In this document: in pieces, positions 38,831-51,850 of the stretch
How the letters are laid out: every line of letters starts with the position of its first letter
How positions within the stretch are numbered: position 1 is the first letter of the stretch
Position numbers and translations under genes: made by a program
The notes under the pieces: generated by a model
Seen by the model: only the letters and a program-made list of their open reading frames with translations
Told to the model about the DNA's origin: nothing
The model's database searches: none
Assembly (NCBI GenBank): GCA_907163375.1
Contig: CAJQUW010006146.1
Location: 434,001-498,000 of the forward strand
From: Prostheceraeus crozeri
Lineage: Eukaryota; Platyhelminthes; Polycladida; Euryleptidae
Direction of reading: 5' to 3'
Length of the DNA stretch: 64,000 nt

Positions 38831-41800
38831 TTATTTTTATTATTTATGCATTAATTAGCCTAATTTCTCGTTTTTCGACACTTCTTCCCGATTCCAGGGT
38901 TGGGCGTGCACATGCACAATCAATTAGTTCTCTATATTCATCGATTATGCGACTGCATAATTGTAAAAATATTGATTAACATATACTAGTCGATATATCA
39001 GATCGAAAAAATTCAAAGAAAGTTTTGTTTGATTCATATCTGCATGAAATATCCACGGAAAATTTCATGCATTTCGTTTGAAAATGGTAGTTTCTTTCAT
39101 GGCAACCCTTTCCGGTGCAACCTTTCAGGATTTGGCTTGAGCCTAGAATGCACTCCTTTTGTACATATTTCCTCAATGCTGAGAATGGATGAAAACTTAT
39201 TTTTCAACAAAAATGTAAAATAATACTCAACTATTAAATTCTTTAATCAGCTAAGAATCTACAATTATGGAAACGCGCGCACACAAAGCGCACTGTATCA
39301 TTAGCATTCATCAACAAAATCCCTACCATTGCATACCAGGTGTTGATGTTTCCATGTGACTTATGAGCAATTTTGTTTTGACTGCATAGTTTTGCCACAT
39401 TCTTCCACAATGGAATCACTGCTGTGATCTGATGGCTACTCACCCAGTGACGGCTGGTGATCAATGATACCATTTCAGCACTGCATTACACTCTCGAATA
39501 ATTGCGGTAAGCTGAAACTCTCACAGTCAAAATGATCCCTCATCTCGTCATGACATTGTTTACAAATTACAACTCTTGATGACAAGCTTCAAGCAGTTAA
39601 TTATGTTGGTTTATTATGCGCGTTCTAACAATGAATTAGATGTCAGTTGATTGAGCGCAAAGAGCGCCAGCTATCAACGACCCACCTACTGTTTTTCATT
39701 AGTCTACTTTCAACGATCAATACGATCAGCTTATAAAGCATGAAATACAGCTGAGATGAGAACATCAATGATGACAGGAAATAAAATTCAACAGCGACTT
39801 TGTGTGAAAGCAAAATTACATCAATTAATGCTTTAAATATTGATTTTCATGAACACCAGAATTCGATATCAAGTTTGTCAATATTATTGGAACAACTTTT
39901 ATTTGACAAAATTTAACTAGTATCCATGTGTAGTAAGTTTTTCAACCTTCTAAAACCAAAATTCAATGTTCCTGTCCACTGGAAGGACGAAAACCGCTGC
40001 TGCTGAAAAAAGCCAGCGAGCGCAGAAATCATTTGCAGTGGCAACGCTGCTGTAAGCAACCGAATATCATGTATTGATCTATTTCAAATAATTGATTTCA
40101 AAATGTGGATCTCAATATTTCACTTGTACGGTAAATCATTAGAGTCACAACCCAGAAGCCTGTTGACGAGTGTCAAAATCTTTCAGACACCTCAGAGCTG
40201 CGCAGAGACTCTTTGGTCAGTGTTCAATTTCGCCTATGCGAGCTCACAGTGCATGCTGAAATTATGTAATTTGTTTTACTGTAACTGCAGTATAGCAGTT
40301 ATCTATCAGATTCTTTAGTGAATAGTGAATGAAACTTGGCCTCAATTATGTTTAAATGGCACATGGACCTATGCCGTTAAATACAAAGGAAAAATATTAT
40401 AACCTTTTGAAGATAAGGCTTGCATATATAGTGAAGATAAGGCAACATTTAATACTGTGTTGTTGATTTATGCTACCAACTATTTTACTTAGCAAGTAGA
40501 CATAGTAAAATATTAACAACAACAGTCATAGCAGTTATGAAAATTTCAGATCTACAACTCTAACAAAATTGCACTTTATAGCCTATTTCAGAGCAAGCGA
40601 ATGAGAGGCCGAAAAAAATCTATGATTTTGGACGAATGAGGAGTTATTGGCCAATATGCTCCTACTTCTCGTGAAAGTATAATTGAGCGAACAAACGCTT
40701 CAGGTTAGATCGAATTTTAGTGAGTTAAGAAAATATCTCGCTCGAAAACATGGGCTAGAATCTTTGTTCAACAACACCATTTGTAAACAATGCGATCTGC
40801 CTCTCCTAAATGATATGAAATTGTCAGCAACTCCACCCTTGCTACACTGTGTAAGCGATAAGCTGATTGAATAGTATTGCAACCAGAGCTACTGAGTAGC
40901 ACTCGAGACTCGACAATGTCATTTCATCCTGGACGAGCTAGAAAAATTGCTGACTTGTTGTTCGATTCCGACTTTTCTGGATCAAAGTTCTTGTGATTAT
41001 GCATTTTTGTGCCCGCCGAATATGCTTCTATAAAGATCGCTTATCTTTTGCCGCTGATAATAACATGTTTGTCCAAACCATAGTGCCAGCATAGTCCAAG
41101 CTAAGTCCAGCATAAGTTCCAAGCTCTTACAACTTAAAGTCAAAAAAGTGACCGTCGAACACTTAGTAAAGCATGAAGCCTAGCTTGATTATAACGAAGT
41201 AACTATTCACATTATCTCTAATTATCGACCAGCTGCATAGAATTTGCTGACCGTTAGACTACAAAAAATGCAATAACTATTGTTCATTTCAAGTAAACAA
41301 TTAATTAACAACGCATTAACAATTCTGAATGCAATTTGTCTTGAACTCAGACGTAGATAGTAGGCTTATTAGTCATACACAGAGTCGGTTGGATTTTTTG
41401 ACGGCTTCGGAATCGGTTAGATTATATGGCGGAGTAGTACCCACACTAAGTCAGACTCAAATTTGATATGCCTCCGTGTTCTGATTCTGGTACCCATGAA
41501 GAATGTAGAAATTATGCATTTTCAATTCTTTATATCCATTCACCATTTGGTTAAGATGCTGTTAAAATGACTGCAGTTATTTTAATTCACCTTCACACCG
41601 TTACATAAACCACTGATTGTTAAACACTCTAATTTACACTTACTTGTTTTCCGTCTGCCTAAAAATCAATTAAATTTCATGAAACATCACAAATTGGAAT
41701 AATATCGAAAAGGATGGTAGAGATAAGATCTTTGATTGATCGCTTTCTACATATCCATCGACTGACATGGCATGAGAATATGACAAAAACTGCACATAAA

Positions 41801-42823
41801 TTCAGTAGTATAATAATTGGTCCAGTTTTGCATTTAGGAGGTATACCAATATTGTCGTTTGAAATTCTATTTCTGTATACCCTGACGTATGCACACTGCA
41901 TGTGCATAGGGCAGCCACACTGACTTTTCCTAAAGACTGAATTTCGAAGTTGGACAAAGTTACATAGAGAACGAGGTTGTACCTGAAACTTCCGTGTAGC
42001 ATTGCGCCCCTCTTGACTGCTACAAACTGCGCATATGTCGGATCAGATCATTTGTCTTTCACAAATAGCTTGGATAGAGAAGATCAAGTGATTCCAACAG
42101 AGAAATTGTGATCTATTGGTTATAAGAACGACTTTATTTATCCAGTTATTGACAGCGAATTAAAGAGGTGCTTGTTTACTCAAAATGATTTGTACAAAAA
42201 GCATGTGAGTGTCATACTAGTCAAAAAAGAGATTTTCTGAATAAAGGCGACAACTCATATGAACATAATCTGTAGAAGCTTTCTATACTTCTCATACTGA
42301 GGAAACACCCCTCGACTCTAACCCGAGGTCAATTATTCAATACACCCGTGTATATAACCAGCATGTCACAATTTCTCCATTGGAATCATGTTATCCAAGC
42401 TATGGACGAAGGACAGATGCGACCTGATCCGACAGATGTGCAGTTTGGAGCAGTCGAGAGGTGATATGTGAAAGTTTCAGTAACGATCTTATCCCATGCA
42501 CAACCTCGCACTAGCTCCCAGACAATAATAGTTGGTGTTTTTTGGTGTTTCAAGCAGTAGCACATTTTTGAACTTTCATTTATCATGCCACACATTTTTG
42601 TATACATTCAACAACGATCGTGTTGTCACAATAAGGCTATAAGCTTAATTAATCTCAACAAAGACACAAAAAGTTCGAAAAAAGTAAGGTGCTTCAATTC
42701 TTTGTTAGAGATTTGGAATTTAAGTAGCAAATCTTAGCTTTAACAACTAAGGTTTGTCGTATTACATCGGACATCTTATAGAAAATGACAACCATTTAGT
42801 CAACATGCACCAACAGCCTTGAT

Positions 42824-42912
42824 TCACCGACCGCACTCGCCTGACCTAGGAGTCGAACCGAAGCGGTGGAGACGAGCAACCACCTTCACTAGGCCATGTC
42901 GCACACCGAAGG
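42824..42912 (-). repeat. tRNA-derived SINE head or tRNA pseudogene, second family
   Basis: On the minus strand, TGGCCTAGTGAAGG (complement of 42883-42896) matches a pol III A box and GGTTCGACTCC (complement of 42849-42859) is a perfect B box, 23 bp apart. The arms do not form a full cloverleaf, and the sequence continues past the expected 3' end into unique DNA, so an active tRNA gene is unlikely. The sequence is distinct from the SINE family at 57604. Confidence 0.6.
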
Positions 42913-45900
42913 TACAAAAGGAATGCGAGTGAAAGTCTGTGGCATTAACAAGGAGAGTTAATGGTTTGAAGGCTTTTAGTATTATCGACTTTTCAGCATT
43001 TCCATTTTCGCTTCCTAGTTTTGCAGTTTTTTTCTTAGTTATCACAATTTTACATATTCCCGTATTGTCTCTTCACTTTCTACATTTCTAGACCTGTCAA
43101 CTTCTTACTTTCAGTATTTCTATTAATAGCCTAGTTAAATATGCAGTTGAGTCATGTATATTTTTTCCATGCCGTTCATTACTTTGTCTTCTCCATTTTT
43201 CTTTCTTCGCTTTTCTGATTCATTGCCTCTGATCTTTGGTGCATAGGCTAGAACAGAATTTTACTTTTGAAGAATTATGTTGTATACATCGATTTCCAAA
43301 GAAAAATCACATCAGCGTTGAACAGCGCATACATTGCTAGAAGTCATCAAAATTTGAAAGTTACTGTACCCTATAAAAATATAATTTTGGAAGGAAATTG
43401 AATTTCCAATGACAAATTGCTCAACTTGCTATGCTCACAGCAAAAGGATTATGGATTTTATGATCGCAAATAAACATTGGTTTATTCGAACACATTTAAT
43501 AAGCAACACGGTCAACTCATTTAATTTTATCGGGATATTTTTACTTTGAGATAAAAACACATACAATAATGGAAACTTCACAATCGATCACGTTATCAGA
43601 AAAGGTTAATTTGACAAATCTTCAACACTCAATTGAAATGCACATTTTACATTTGCATCGGACAAAATAACTTCGATTAGCTAAAGTTCATTTGTAATGC
43701 TGTGTCATGAATGCACCGTGACATTAATAAGATATATTACGTGGTAATACGGGGTTTCCGCGCATTTTCGAAAACAATTTCCATGTACTCGTATTTTCCC
43801 TGATCATTCCTCGATATGTTCTATCAATTTCCATGCCCACGTATTTATCATTTTGGCCACGTGATACTACAACTTCAACGTTTTAGATACTTCGCATGCT
43901 TGGTCAAAACATTCACTGAACTAACAACAAAACAGAATATACTACCTCAAATATAATATTCAAATTACGAAATTGTAAGATTGTGATTGAAGAAAACATG
44001 TTTAATAAATGATATGAGAGTCTCATAAAGATATAAATGAATTTGAAAACATATTGTCAGTCATCTGCTGCGAAAACAAAAATATTTACCGCAATATGTT
44101 TTTGAACACTACAACATAGTTTTTAAGGAAATTTTTGGGTTCATAAATTATAATCACGCCTAAACATGGGCTGATCATTGAATCACAATCACTTTTGAAC
44201 CTTAGATTACACCCAGATCTAAACCTTAAAAACTGCAATAATAATTGATAATTTTGTTTTTTAAAGCTTTAGACACGCATGATATTCAAATTATTTTGGC
44301 TGTTTGAAAACCTAGGAGTCACGTTGCGTCAAAACGATTTTAATTCCGCATCAGTCACTTTCTTTTATACTTGAAAATATTCTCACACATACCTCTGATA
44401 AATGAAAAACAATATTACGTCTAGGGTATTTGTTTCAAATTTGACGAAAACTCATTTCATTTTCTCTACTTTCTGACAGCCAAACAAAATTGAGAAGAAC
44501 ATCTAAAAACAATCTGACGTTCGGAATCATGAAGTTGAAGAAAATGGTTATTTTAGTAAAAAAAATGGTGTTCGAAAACATAGAGCAATTACAGTGTGCC
44601 CCACAGCGCAGAAAAAAAGGAAAGAGTCGCATTGTCCATAGAACAAAACATAGACATATTGCCCATAGTCTTGAGTTCTCCAAAATTACTTAATTGGCGT
44701 TGATAAATAAGAATTACGATAATAAATGTATATGCTATATACTGTATTTTCAATTACTGTAATTTTCAAATACTGTAATTTCAATCCTAGTTAAGTTCAA
44801 CTTTTAGTCTTTAGATTATTCTACTTATGTGATGACGGCACTTTAACAGATTTCCTGTATTTGCCAGGTTTTACTAAAAAATACCAACTTCCACGTAAAT
44901 TCTCTGTAACTGATAGACAGGAAAAAATTCACTATGTTTTCCAAGTTCCAAGTCGCACGGGAACCCTTTAATAGAAACAAAGAATAACTTTTAGATTATC
45001 ATGCTCATTAAGTTAATAACATTATAATATTGCCTCAGTCACCTCCGTCGACCGAATTACAGTCATACAACCCAAAGCGTGCCTGATATGAAATTGCGGT
45101 GTGTTTCCACAACATAAGAAGTCAATTAGAAAGGCGTCTGGTGACAGGGGAAAATGACGACTGATATCAAATTCGAAACAACGCCATCCCTTTTGCTTGT
45201 GACAAGCTGAGGTCAACCATGAACCGAGCAGACAGTGAGAAAATATGCCAAGAAAATCATATATATCAACATATCTCAAATCAATAACTATCTGGTCTAA
45301 AGAGGGATTGGAATATTTCTGCTATTTTTCTGTGTCTACAAGAGGCAGCATTGAGTAGCTGCCGGTATTGAACATCAAATTACAGCTTCGTGAAGACAAC
45401 ATTTGTCGTTTTGATTTCGAACTCAACTATTGCTTGTTAGAATGCCTGAGGAAGACATTTCAGCGAATGAAAATGAAGGTGAAATCCGTGTGAATAGAAG
45501 AAAATCGTGTCAGACTTGTTTTAGTCAGTCTAAAGCTGCATTCGAACGAATGAATACACAAACGTGACATGACGGAATTCAAGACAAACGATACGATCAG
45601 ACAAGAGGAAAAACTGAATTACTGATGAACGGATGACTATTAAGAACTACTGTGATTGAATAAATGAGAGCTGTAGAATATTGGTGTCGAACCAATTATC
45701 GTGACACCGAAAGGATGCGCTTCCTTTTGACTTTCAACAATGAGTCTTTGACACAACTTTGAAACAACTTTGAGTCTTGAACCTGTAATGGCTAGTTGAC
45801 GCGGGAAGCATAGTTTGCGAAGCGAACACGACACAAACATGATTGTGCTTCGTGTGGTCGTGTTGAGCCTAAATTATTTCTTAACGTGTTTGCGGTTTTA

Positions 45901-46739
45901 CAAGTAGAATCGCATTTAATTCTCGTACTGACATTAATCACTACATATTTGCAAGAGATAGCTGATTGGTGCGATCTGCACAGAGCTATAGAAAAACTGC
46001 AGTATTTACGACCCACTGCATCCACCAAACTTTTAATTCTTGAATTTAGTAGTCTGCTCAAGTGAGTTTTTTATTTTGAATTGAACAGATGAGGTCCACA
46101 TACCGAACACGTTTCTGATTAATTACTCGCAACAAAGATGATATAGAGACTTCGATGGAATCCTTGTGCTAAATGTAAGCAATCTCAACTTTCATGTTGG
46201 TATTTTGGCTGTTTAGAGGAGTACAGTCGGTTTCGTGTTTTGATTGAAAGACGACTTTGTCGAGTCTTGGGCAGATTCTCCATGAAAGCAGACCACTGTT
46301 TAAATTTCATGTTATGTACAATAGTACATGTCAAGAATCAAAATTGTCTATTTCTCGACCAGAGAACACGGAATACTCGTATTAGCAATGGCTTTGTACA
46401 GACATTGGAAATGCACGTATACAATCTAACGATTTCAAACAGAATTTAAAATTGCATTGGTCCTCGGCAGGGATAAACCAAGTCAGGGAATCTGCAAATC
46501 ATTAATAATATTGCATCTAATTTTACCTCTAGGTGAGTCACCTGGTGATAATACTTCAAATGCATTGTACATAGAGAAGACTTTCTGCACTGAATGTGAT
46601 AATGCTTTTCATGAGTTGATCCATCGTAAAAGAAAGTACAAAAATTATGTTTATTGGTCAGTGCCTCAGTGGTCACTTCTTTAATGATCAATAGCTAATA
46701 TAAATAAGCCAAATATACAATCTGCACGAGGAGCAATGC

Positions 46740-46800
46740 TTCAACTATAGCCTTCTCATGGAGCGATGAAGCAAAACAGCCGAAACATTGCACATTCAAC
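46740..46800 (+). other. Penelope/retroelement-like 3' end motif
   Basis: The segment gcgatgaagc (46763-46772) and gccgaaac (46779-46786) surround an A-rich loop. This resembles the conserved ATGAAG...CGAAAC motif found near 3' ends of many Penelope-like and related repeats and in hammerhead cores. The hammerhead consensus CUGANGA is imperfect here and no protein relic is attached. Confidence 0.25.
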
Positions 46801-47473
46801 TTATATTGTCCTTTAGTAATTGCATTATGTTAATGTGATCTTCTTCATATTACTTGTCATTGAAAGACTTTGTTCAGATAACAAACAATTGCATATTTTC
46901 ATCATGCATGAAAATCCTGAAATTTGAATGAGAATGATAATGTTGCTGATGACAAACCTTCCGCGTATCGTCATTTCCATACTTACAATTACATGTCAGT
47001 ACATCTCAATAACAAATTACAAATCCACAGTTCTCAAGACATCACTTCCTTTAAGTTACTCCTCACAATGAAAAGCGCTGATCGTCAGTTCTCAATTTTG
47101 GAATAGCAATATGTCTGCGTGAATCAATTACGCCTGCAGACGCTCGATAAATGCAAATCTTCCGCTGAACCAAATAATACATTGATGATAAAGGATGATA
47201 AATTTGCTTCGTCTGTCAAAAGAAATTCGACTAGCATAAAGTGAGCGACGGCCTTATTGCGAGGATTTGTCGACACACGGTGATAAGAACGCTAGGAAAT
47301 GAAGATTGAAATCAGTCGTCCCATAAAGTGGTTCATCAACGTTATAGTTGTACTAGGTGCCGCCGAGATCGAGAGATTACTCTACTGGCTGCACCGGTGG
47401 CGATTCTCATTTAAAGATTTCACGTTCAAATTGCGAGAAACATCCTATCATATCCAATCATGCGCATAAAATT

Positions 47474-48240
47474 CTTCTTCTCAGCCATGATCGGTCCACT
47501 GCTGGACGAAGGCCTCCGCATGACTTTTCCACCGCTTCCGGTCTTGGGCTTCTCTTATCCAGTTCGTTCCCGCCACCTTATTGATATCATTCACCCATCG
47601 CGTCTTCTGTCTTCCTCTTCGTCTTACACCATCTCTGGGATACCACTCGGTTACACTCCTCGTCCAACATCCGTTCTACGCACCATATGTCCGGCCCAAC
47701 TCCATTTCAATCTTGCTGCCGACTCCAGGACATACTTCACACCAGTTCGCCCTCTGATCCAATTGTTCTTCTTCCCGTCCCTTCTTGTCATTTTGAGCAT
47801 AGCTCTTTCCATCGCACGCTGAGTAACTTCGAGTCTTGAACGTTGTTTCTTCGCAGTTGTTCATGTTTCGCATCCGTAAGTCATCATCGGCAAAATACAC
47901 TGCTCGAAGACGTGTCTCTTTAAGCAGATTGGAATTTTGCTTTTGAAGACCAGTTTAGCTTTACCGAATACCTGCCATGCCTGGGCGCATCGTCGAGAAA
48001 TTTCAGCTTCTATCCTTCTTTCATATTTACCAGTTAACCCAAGTACACGTATGGTTCGACCTCATCAATCTGGACACCTTTGACTGTGATTGACTTCGAT
48101 GGTGCAAAGCTGTTTCTCATGACTTTTGTGTTCTGTGCATTGAGTCTCAACCGCAACTACCACTTTCCTCCGCCAGTTCGCTTATCATCGTCTTTCTTGC
48201 AGACACCACAATATCATCTGCAAACCTCAGATGACTATGG
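47474..48240 (-). pseudogene. RTE-type reverse transcriptase, C-terminal fragment
   Basis: Minus-strand translation gives the catalytic FADD (complement of 48213-48224), GLRLNAQNTKVMRNSF, VEPYVYLG, an arginine-rich thumb, PMMTYGCET, VTQRAMERAMLKMTRRDGKK, IRGRTGVKYVLE and LKWSWAGHMVRRTD. This order is characteristic of the RTE/craniofacial-protein-like LINE group. Several stops interrupt it (after YVYLG, after YGCET, and near the end) along with frameshifts, so it is dead. Confidence 0.75.
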
Positions 48241-48247
48241 TTTCGGA
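47474..48247 (-). mobile_element. RTE-type non-LTR retrotransposon, 5'-truncated insertion
   Basis: The insertion begins (minus sense) within the RT at RFADDIVVSAR and ends at a short GAA-rich tail. The nonamer cataaaatt lies at both edges (47465-47473 and 48248-48256), a plausible target duplication. Typical order and length for the last 250 codons of an RTE-like ORF are preserved, so this is one 774-bp dead-on-arrival copy. Confidence 0.75.
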
Positions 48248-49606
48248 CATAAAATTAATTCACACAGCTCCTCGCTTTTCTTTCCTTATTACTAAAAATT
48301 ATTAAATGTGCGACATTTCGCTAATAATATTATTTTGTTGTCGGCATAATTGAATGTCAGAGTTGGAAACCGTCGTCGTTCAGTAGGAAAAGACTGGGTT
48401 GTATCGTTATGAAGACTTTGACTTCCAAGCCGACCCTCCAACCGGCTGGTGTTTGAAATATCGCGGCTATGGAAGAATTAACTTTTCCCCACCGAAAGCA
48501 CGAAGCAAATAAGCTAGAGATCAGACAGCCATCACACACTCACAACTCTCCCAAAGTTATGGTCAATAGTCTCAAATGACTACGGTGGCACTTGCAAAGG
48601 CGGACAGACTTGGAAGTTGTTTCCTCCACAGCTGCACCTCCGAAGCGATGCCGTCAACCAGATGAGCCTACCACCTTATATATCATATTTAGTTGCAATA
48701 CAATACCATATTGATTATCGAACCCGAAAATGCAAAAGAGCCTTGTGCCTGTGACATATGGTGCACTTTATGTGACGGTTTTCGTCAAATTTTCGCATTT
48801 TTGTACCATTTACGTCTGATAGGAGCAATATATTAAAACTTTTTAGAGTGAATAAATACTCAGAGCATTACTTATTTACGTTGCGATTCACTCAGGTGGG
48901 TTATGGTCTGTGTCATACAGGATTAATGTGAACCAACATCCCTAATGGACATGGGACTCACAAGTTATAAAGAAATCGCTAATTAAATTCCTGCATACCT
49001 TCACCAGTGTGAGTGAGAAAAGACGACTAAAAGCCTCATGATTTCATTGAATTCATAAATAAAATTATCACTCAATAGAAAGCAGCACTGATTGGTAAGT
49101 TCGATTTTGCTTTCAACCATTAACTGAGCAGACCTACTGCTGTGCATATCCACGAAAATGATTAACTGAAAATATCCGTTTAATGCCGATATCTGTGTGT
49201 AATTTCATTTAGATTTTCCTTTGTGTCACGTACATGAATACTATCTCTTTGCGTCAATTGTGAATTGTACCTACCATCTTCACTTTGTGACATCTATGTT
49301 GAATTGCATTCATTTTGTATTACGTTTACGAAGTCAGTCTGTCGTGAAACATTGGCTTACTTTTGTCTGTACCGTTCTATTTTCTCTAGTCATCATCGAC
49401 GTACTATGATGATTTCAACTTTGTCGGCGTGGCTTTTATCGAACATCCATTTTGATTTACCCCTCAAAGTAGTGTGCCAAATGTAATACACACAAACTGC
49501 ACGAAATGTTTCATTTCATAATTCAGTGCAATTATATACCTTACAAAAGCTGAATTCTTTTGAATATCAAGCCATTCAGACCCATAAAAATGGCACAATG
49601 ACTCAC

Positions 49607-49826
49607 CTGTGCGAGTTCCGAAAGTAAGGACTTGCTGCATTTTGCCGGGCTGTCCAGGTCCTGGCCCAGAATGCACTAACCGAGTTGCAATGAGAGGATG
49701 TGTCTGCATGGGAGTAGCCCAAGCCTCTTTACTGCTCGGCGCGGAGTCGTACAACAGGAGATCCCGGTCAGAAACAGCCACAAAGATTGGCTTCCAAGAC
49801 GGGTGACCGCTACCAGATTGGTAAAC
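49607..49826 (-). CDS. Syntrophin exon: core of PH2
   Basis: The exon begins VYQSGSGHPSWKPIFVAVSD and continues through DLLLYDSAP, KEAWATPMQTHPLIATRLVHSG to TFGTRTG. This is the PH2 signature of alpha/beta syntrophins, which pairs with the C-terminal SU domain to bind dystrophin-family proteins. The acceptor is ttttctcag before 49826; the donor is ACAG|GTGAGT after 49607. Length is 220 bp: it enters in phase 0 and leaves after one base of a glycine codon, completed by the first two bases (GC) of the exon at 28749. The short linker after LCEQ differs from vertebrate members, but the hydrophobic core is retained. There are no stops in the frame. Confidence 0.95.
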
Positions 49827-50699
49827 CTGAGAAAAGACCAATCAGAGAGATAGCGAATTTCACGAAATCAAATTTGTAACTTAAAACAATTTATCTTTAT
49901 TATCTTTATCTTATTTATATCTCCGGAAAGCTAACATGAGTGTGTAAACAATTATTAGATAGAAACCAAGACATAAGCTGAACTTCGGCAACTGAGAAAG
50001 CTAATAAACTATTTCTTTAAGTTTGATAAAAAAAGTTCAGGTTGAGGACTAAGTGCACTGTTTGACGTGTTTTTTTAGTTTATGTAAAATACAGCATATT
50101 TATCACTTCCTGTTGATATAATACTAAACTAAAGCGATCCGTTGAAAGTAATTTGATATTGTGATTTGAGAAAAGCAATCACTTAGTAACCCGTTGATGA
50201 CTAACTGACAAAGTCTACGAAACACTTCAAAGTAACTAATTGTCTCATCTTACTTCATTGTAATTGAACAAAACTGAACGTCTCGTTCGTCTAATCTAAT
50301 AGCTAATCAATAATAAGGACAGTCTCTAGTAACAATTTTATCATGAATACAATGTACACATATATGTTAAAATGAAGTTTCAATTTCTACGTTGGTTCAA
50401 CCAAATAAGAGACAACAATATTTTTCATTTATATCACACATTTGATTGTTGCTATATGGGATTCTTTGAGTTAACGTTTCCAATCATAGAAGTAAATTAC
50501 TGGGGCATATTTCCGTTCTTTGTTTAGAAAATAAACATGTGTTATGTTCCTTATAAGATTGGAAGCCGTAGCTCGATAGGGCATAAACCGATTTTCCTTT
50601 GTTCTTAATGACTGAATTTTAATCAGTCGACTTCCGAATGAGCTGTGAGGCATGTCTATTAATGAACTGCTTTTATGCCTTCTAAAAAGCCAATGATTG

Positions 50700-50985
50700 C
50701 GTTCAGTGCACTATAACAATCTGGAATGCGGAACCACTGATGCCTTGCAATGGCTCTGGTTCCATATCCCTGAAATTTGCAAATTCTGAGGCTCCTGCCC
50801 TGTACTCTCCAAACATTCTTGCAAGTGTGATCTCACTCACCCACCCATCCCTTTTCGCGTCCTTGTGATCCAAATGATGCTGAATCGGACGGTTTCCACT
50901 TGATGATTTCTCTCCACTTCTGTTGATCGTATACATCGCAAAGTGATGGTAGACATTTACCTGCGATATGTACACTTTAAACCTA
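50700..50985 (-). other. Coding-like relic, possibly a LINE 3' end
   Basis: One minus-strand frame is open for 90 codons, and a second frame of the same stretch reads CDVYDQQKWREIIKWKPS, resembling the D..xxW R motif at the C-terminus of LINE proteins. The composition is more GC-rich than its surroundings. Neither frame has splice sites fitting the syntrophin phases, so it is not a cassette exon of that gene. Confidence 0.3.
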
Positions 50986-51639
50986 CGAATGTCTGTAGAA
51001 GAAAATTTGACTACGTTTGAATCTATCTGTTCATCACGGGTCTCAGCTTATTTCCCAAAACAGGAACCTGCGAATTTTCAATGATTCAGGCGGTTAATAA
51101 TCATATATTAGTCTTATCATTATTCAGCATACATTAAAAAATATTCCTCATTCTGGCAGATTAAATATGATGCATGAAATTCACGATATGATTCATGTGT
51201 CTTTTTGAGTCGAAATCAGTAACGGAACAGATGGGTTGCAGCATGTGCTTGTATCTGCTTAAAAAGACACCAGTTCTAGTCTCGATGTTAAAAAATTCCA
51301 GCACCTACATGCTACATGCAAGTAACACCGATGAAATTTTAAGTGGCTATATTGATGTCATGAACTCCTAAAGCTAATTACTCGCACTCAACTTGTTATA
51401 AGAAAAATGAGATAAGACTTAAAGAAATTAATCTCAATTTTCTTCAGCAACCGTAGACGCTATGTTTCCTTCTACATGGACTCAATGCTATTGAGGATAT
51501 GGTAACCGAAGTACATGAAGTCTAAAGTGCAAAAATATATTATAGGCATGATTGAAATTGACTTAACATGACTATTATGTTGGAAGCTAGTATCATAATC
51601 TCAATCTTGATACTTGAAACAAAATGATTAACAAAATTC

Positions 51640-51850
51640 CTCAATCATCTGAACATAATATGCGGATCCCCAAATTGGGGAAGACATGCAACGGCCACCT
51701 ATCTGAGCATAGCTCGTTGGATCGTGCCCAATGGCGACGCATCATCCGATTGCGTGGGACAGTATGCGGCAGATCACCCGAACGCATAGTCATGAAAACT
51801 ACTTGTCCTATAGTACCATTCGGCACACTGAAGATACGTAAGGTTGGAAT
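51640..51850 (+). other. Coding-like relic with a DRAQWRR motif
   Basis: A plus-strand frame reads LSEHSSLDRAQWRRIIRLRG before ending soon after. The motif is common near the C-terminus of RTE-like LINE proteins, and the patch is GC-richer than the flanks. No RT motifs or tail were found, so the assignment is weak. Confidence 0.3.

Larger units (their letters stand above)
28750..49606 (-). other. Last intron of the syntrophin gene (about 20.9 kb)
   Basis: This intron is bounded by GTGAGT on the right and tgcttttcag on the left, read on the minus strand. It is mostly unremarkable AT-rich sequence with transposon remains listed separately: a LINE 3' end, a Penelope relic, the inverted Penelope pair, SINEs and an RTE-type fragment. 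The remaining long stretches (29111-31760, 31990-33850, 36734-38200, 38835-42820, 42915-46700, 46830-47460 and 48257-49600) contain only short random frames, and I see no further exon or RNA gene in them. A palindrome at 37215-37266 is noted under findings. Confidence 0.85.

Noticed and set aside
42824-42912. Intact tRNA gene
   Set aside because: A and B boxes are good but acceptor and anticodon arms do not pair convincingly.
47460-47822. Plus-strand 120-codon frame
   Set aside because: It is the antisense of the RTE-type RT fragment.
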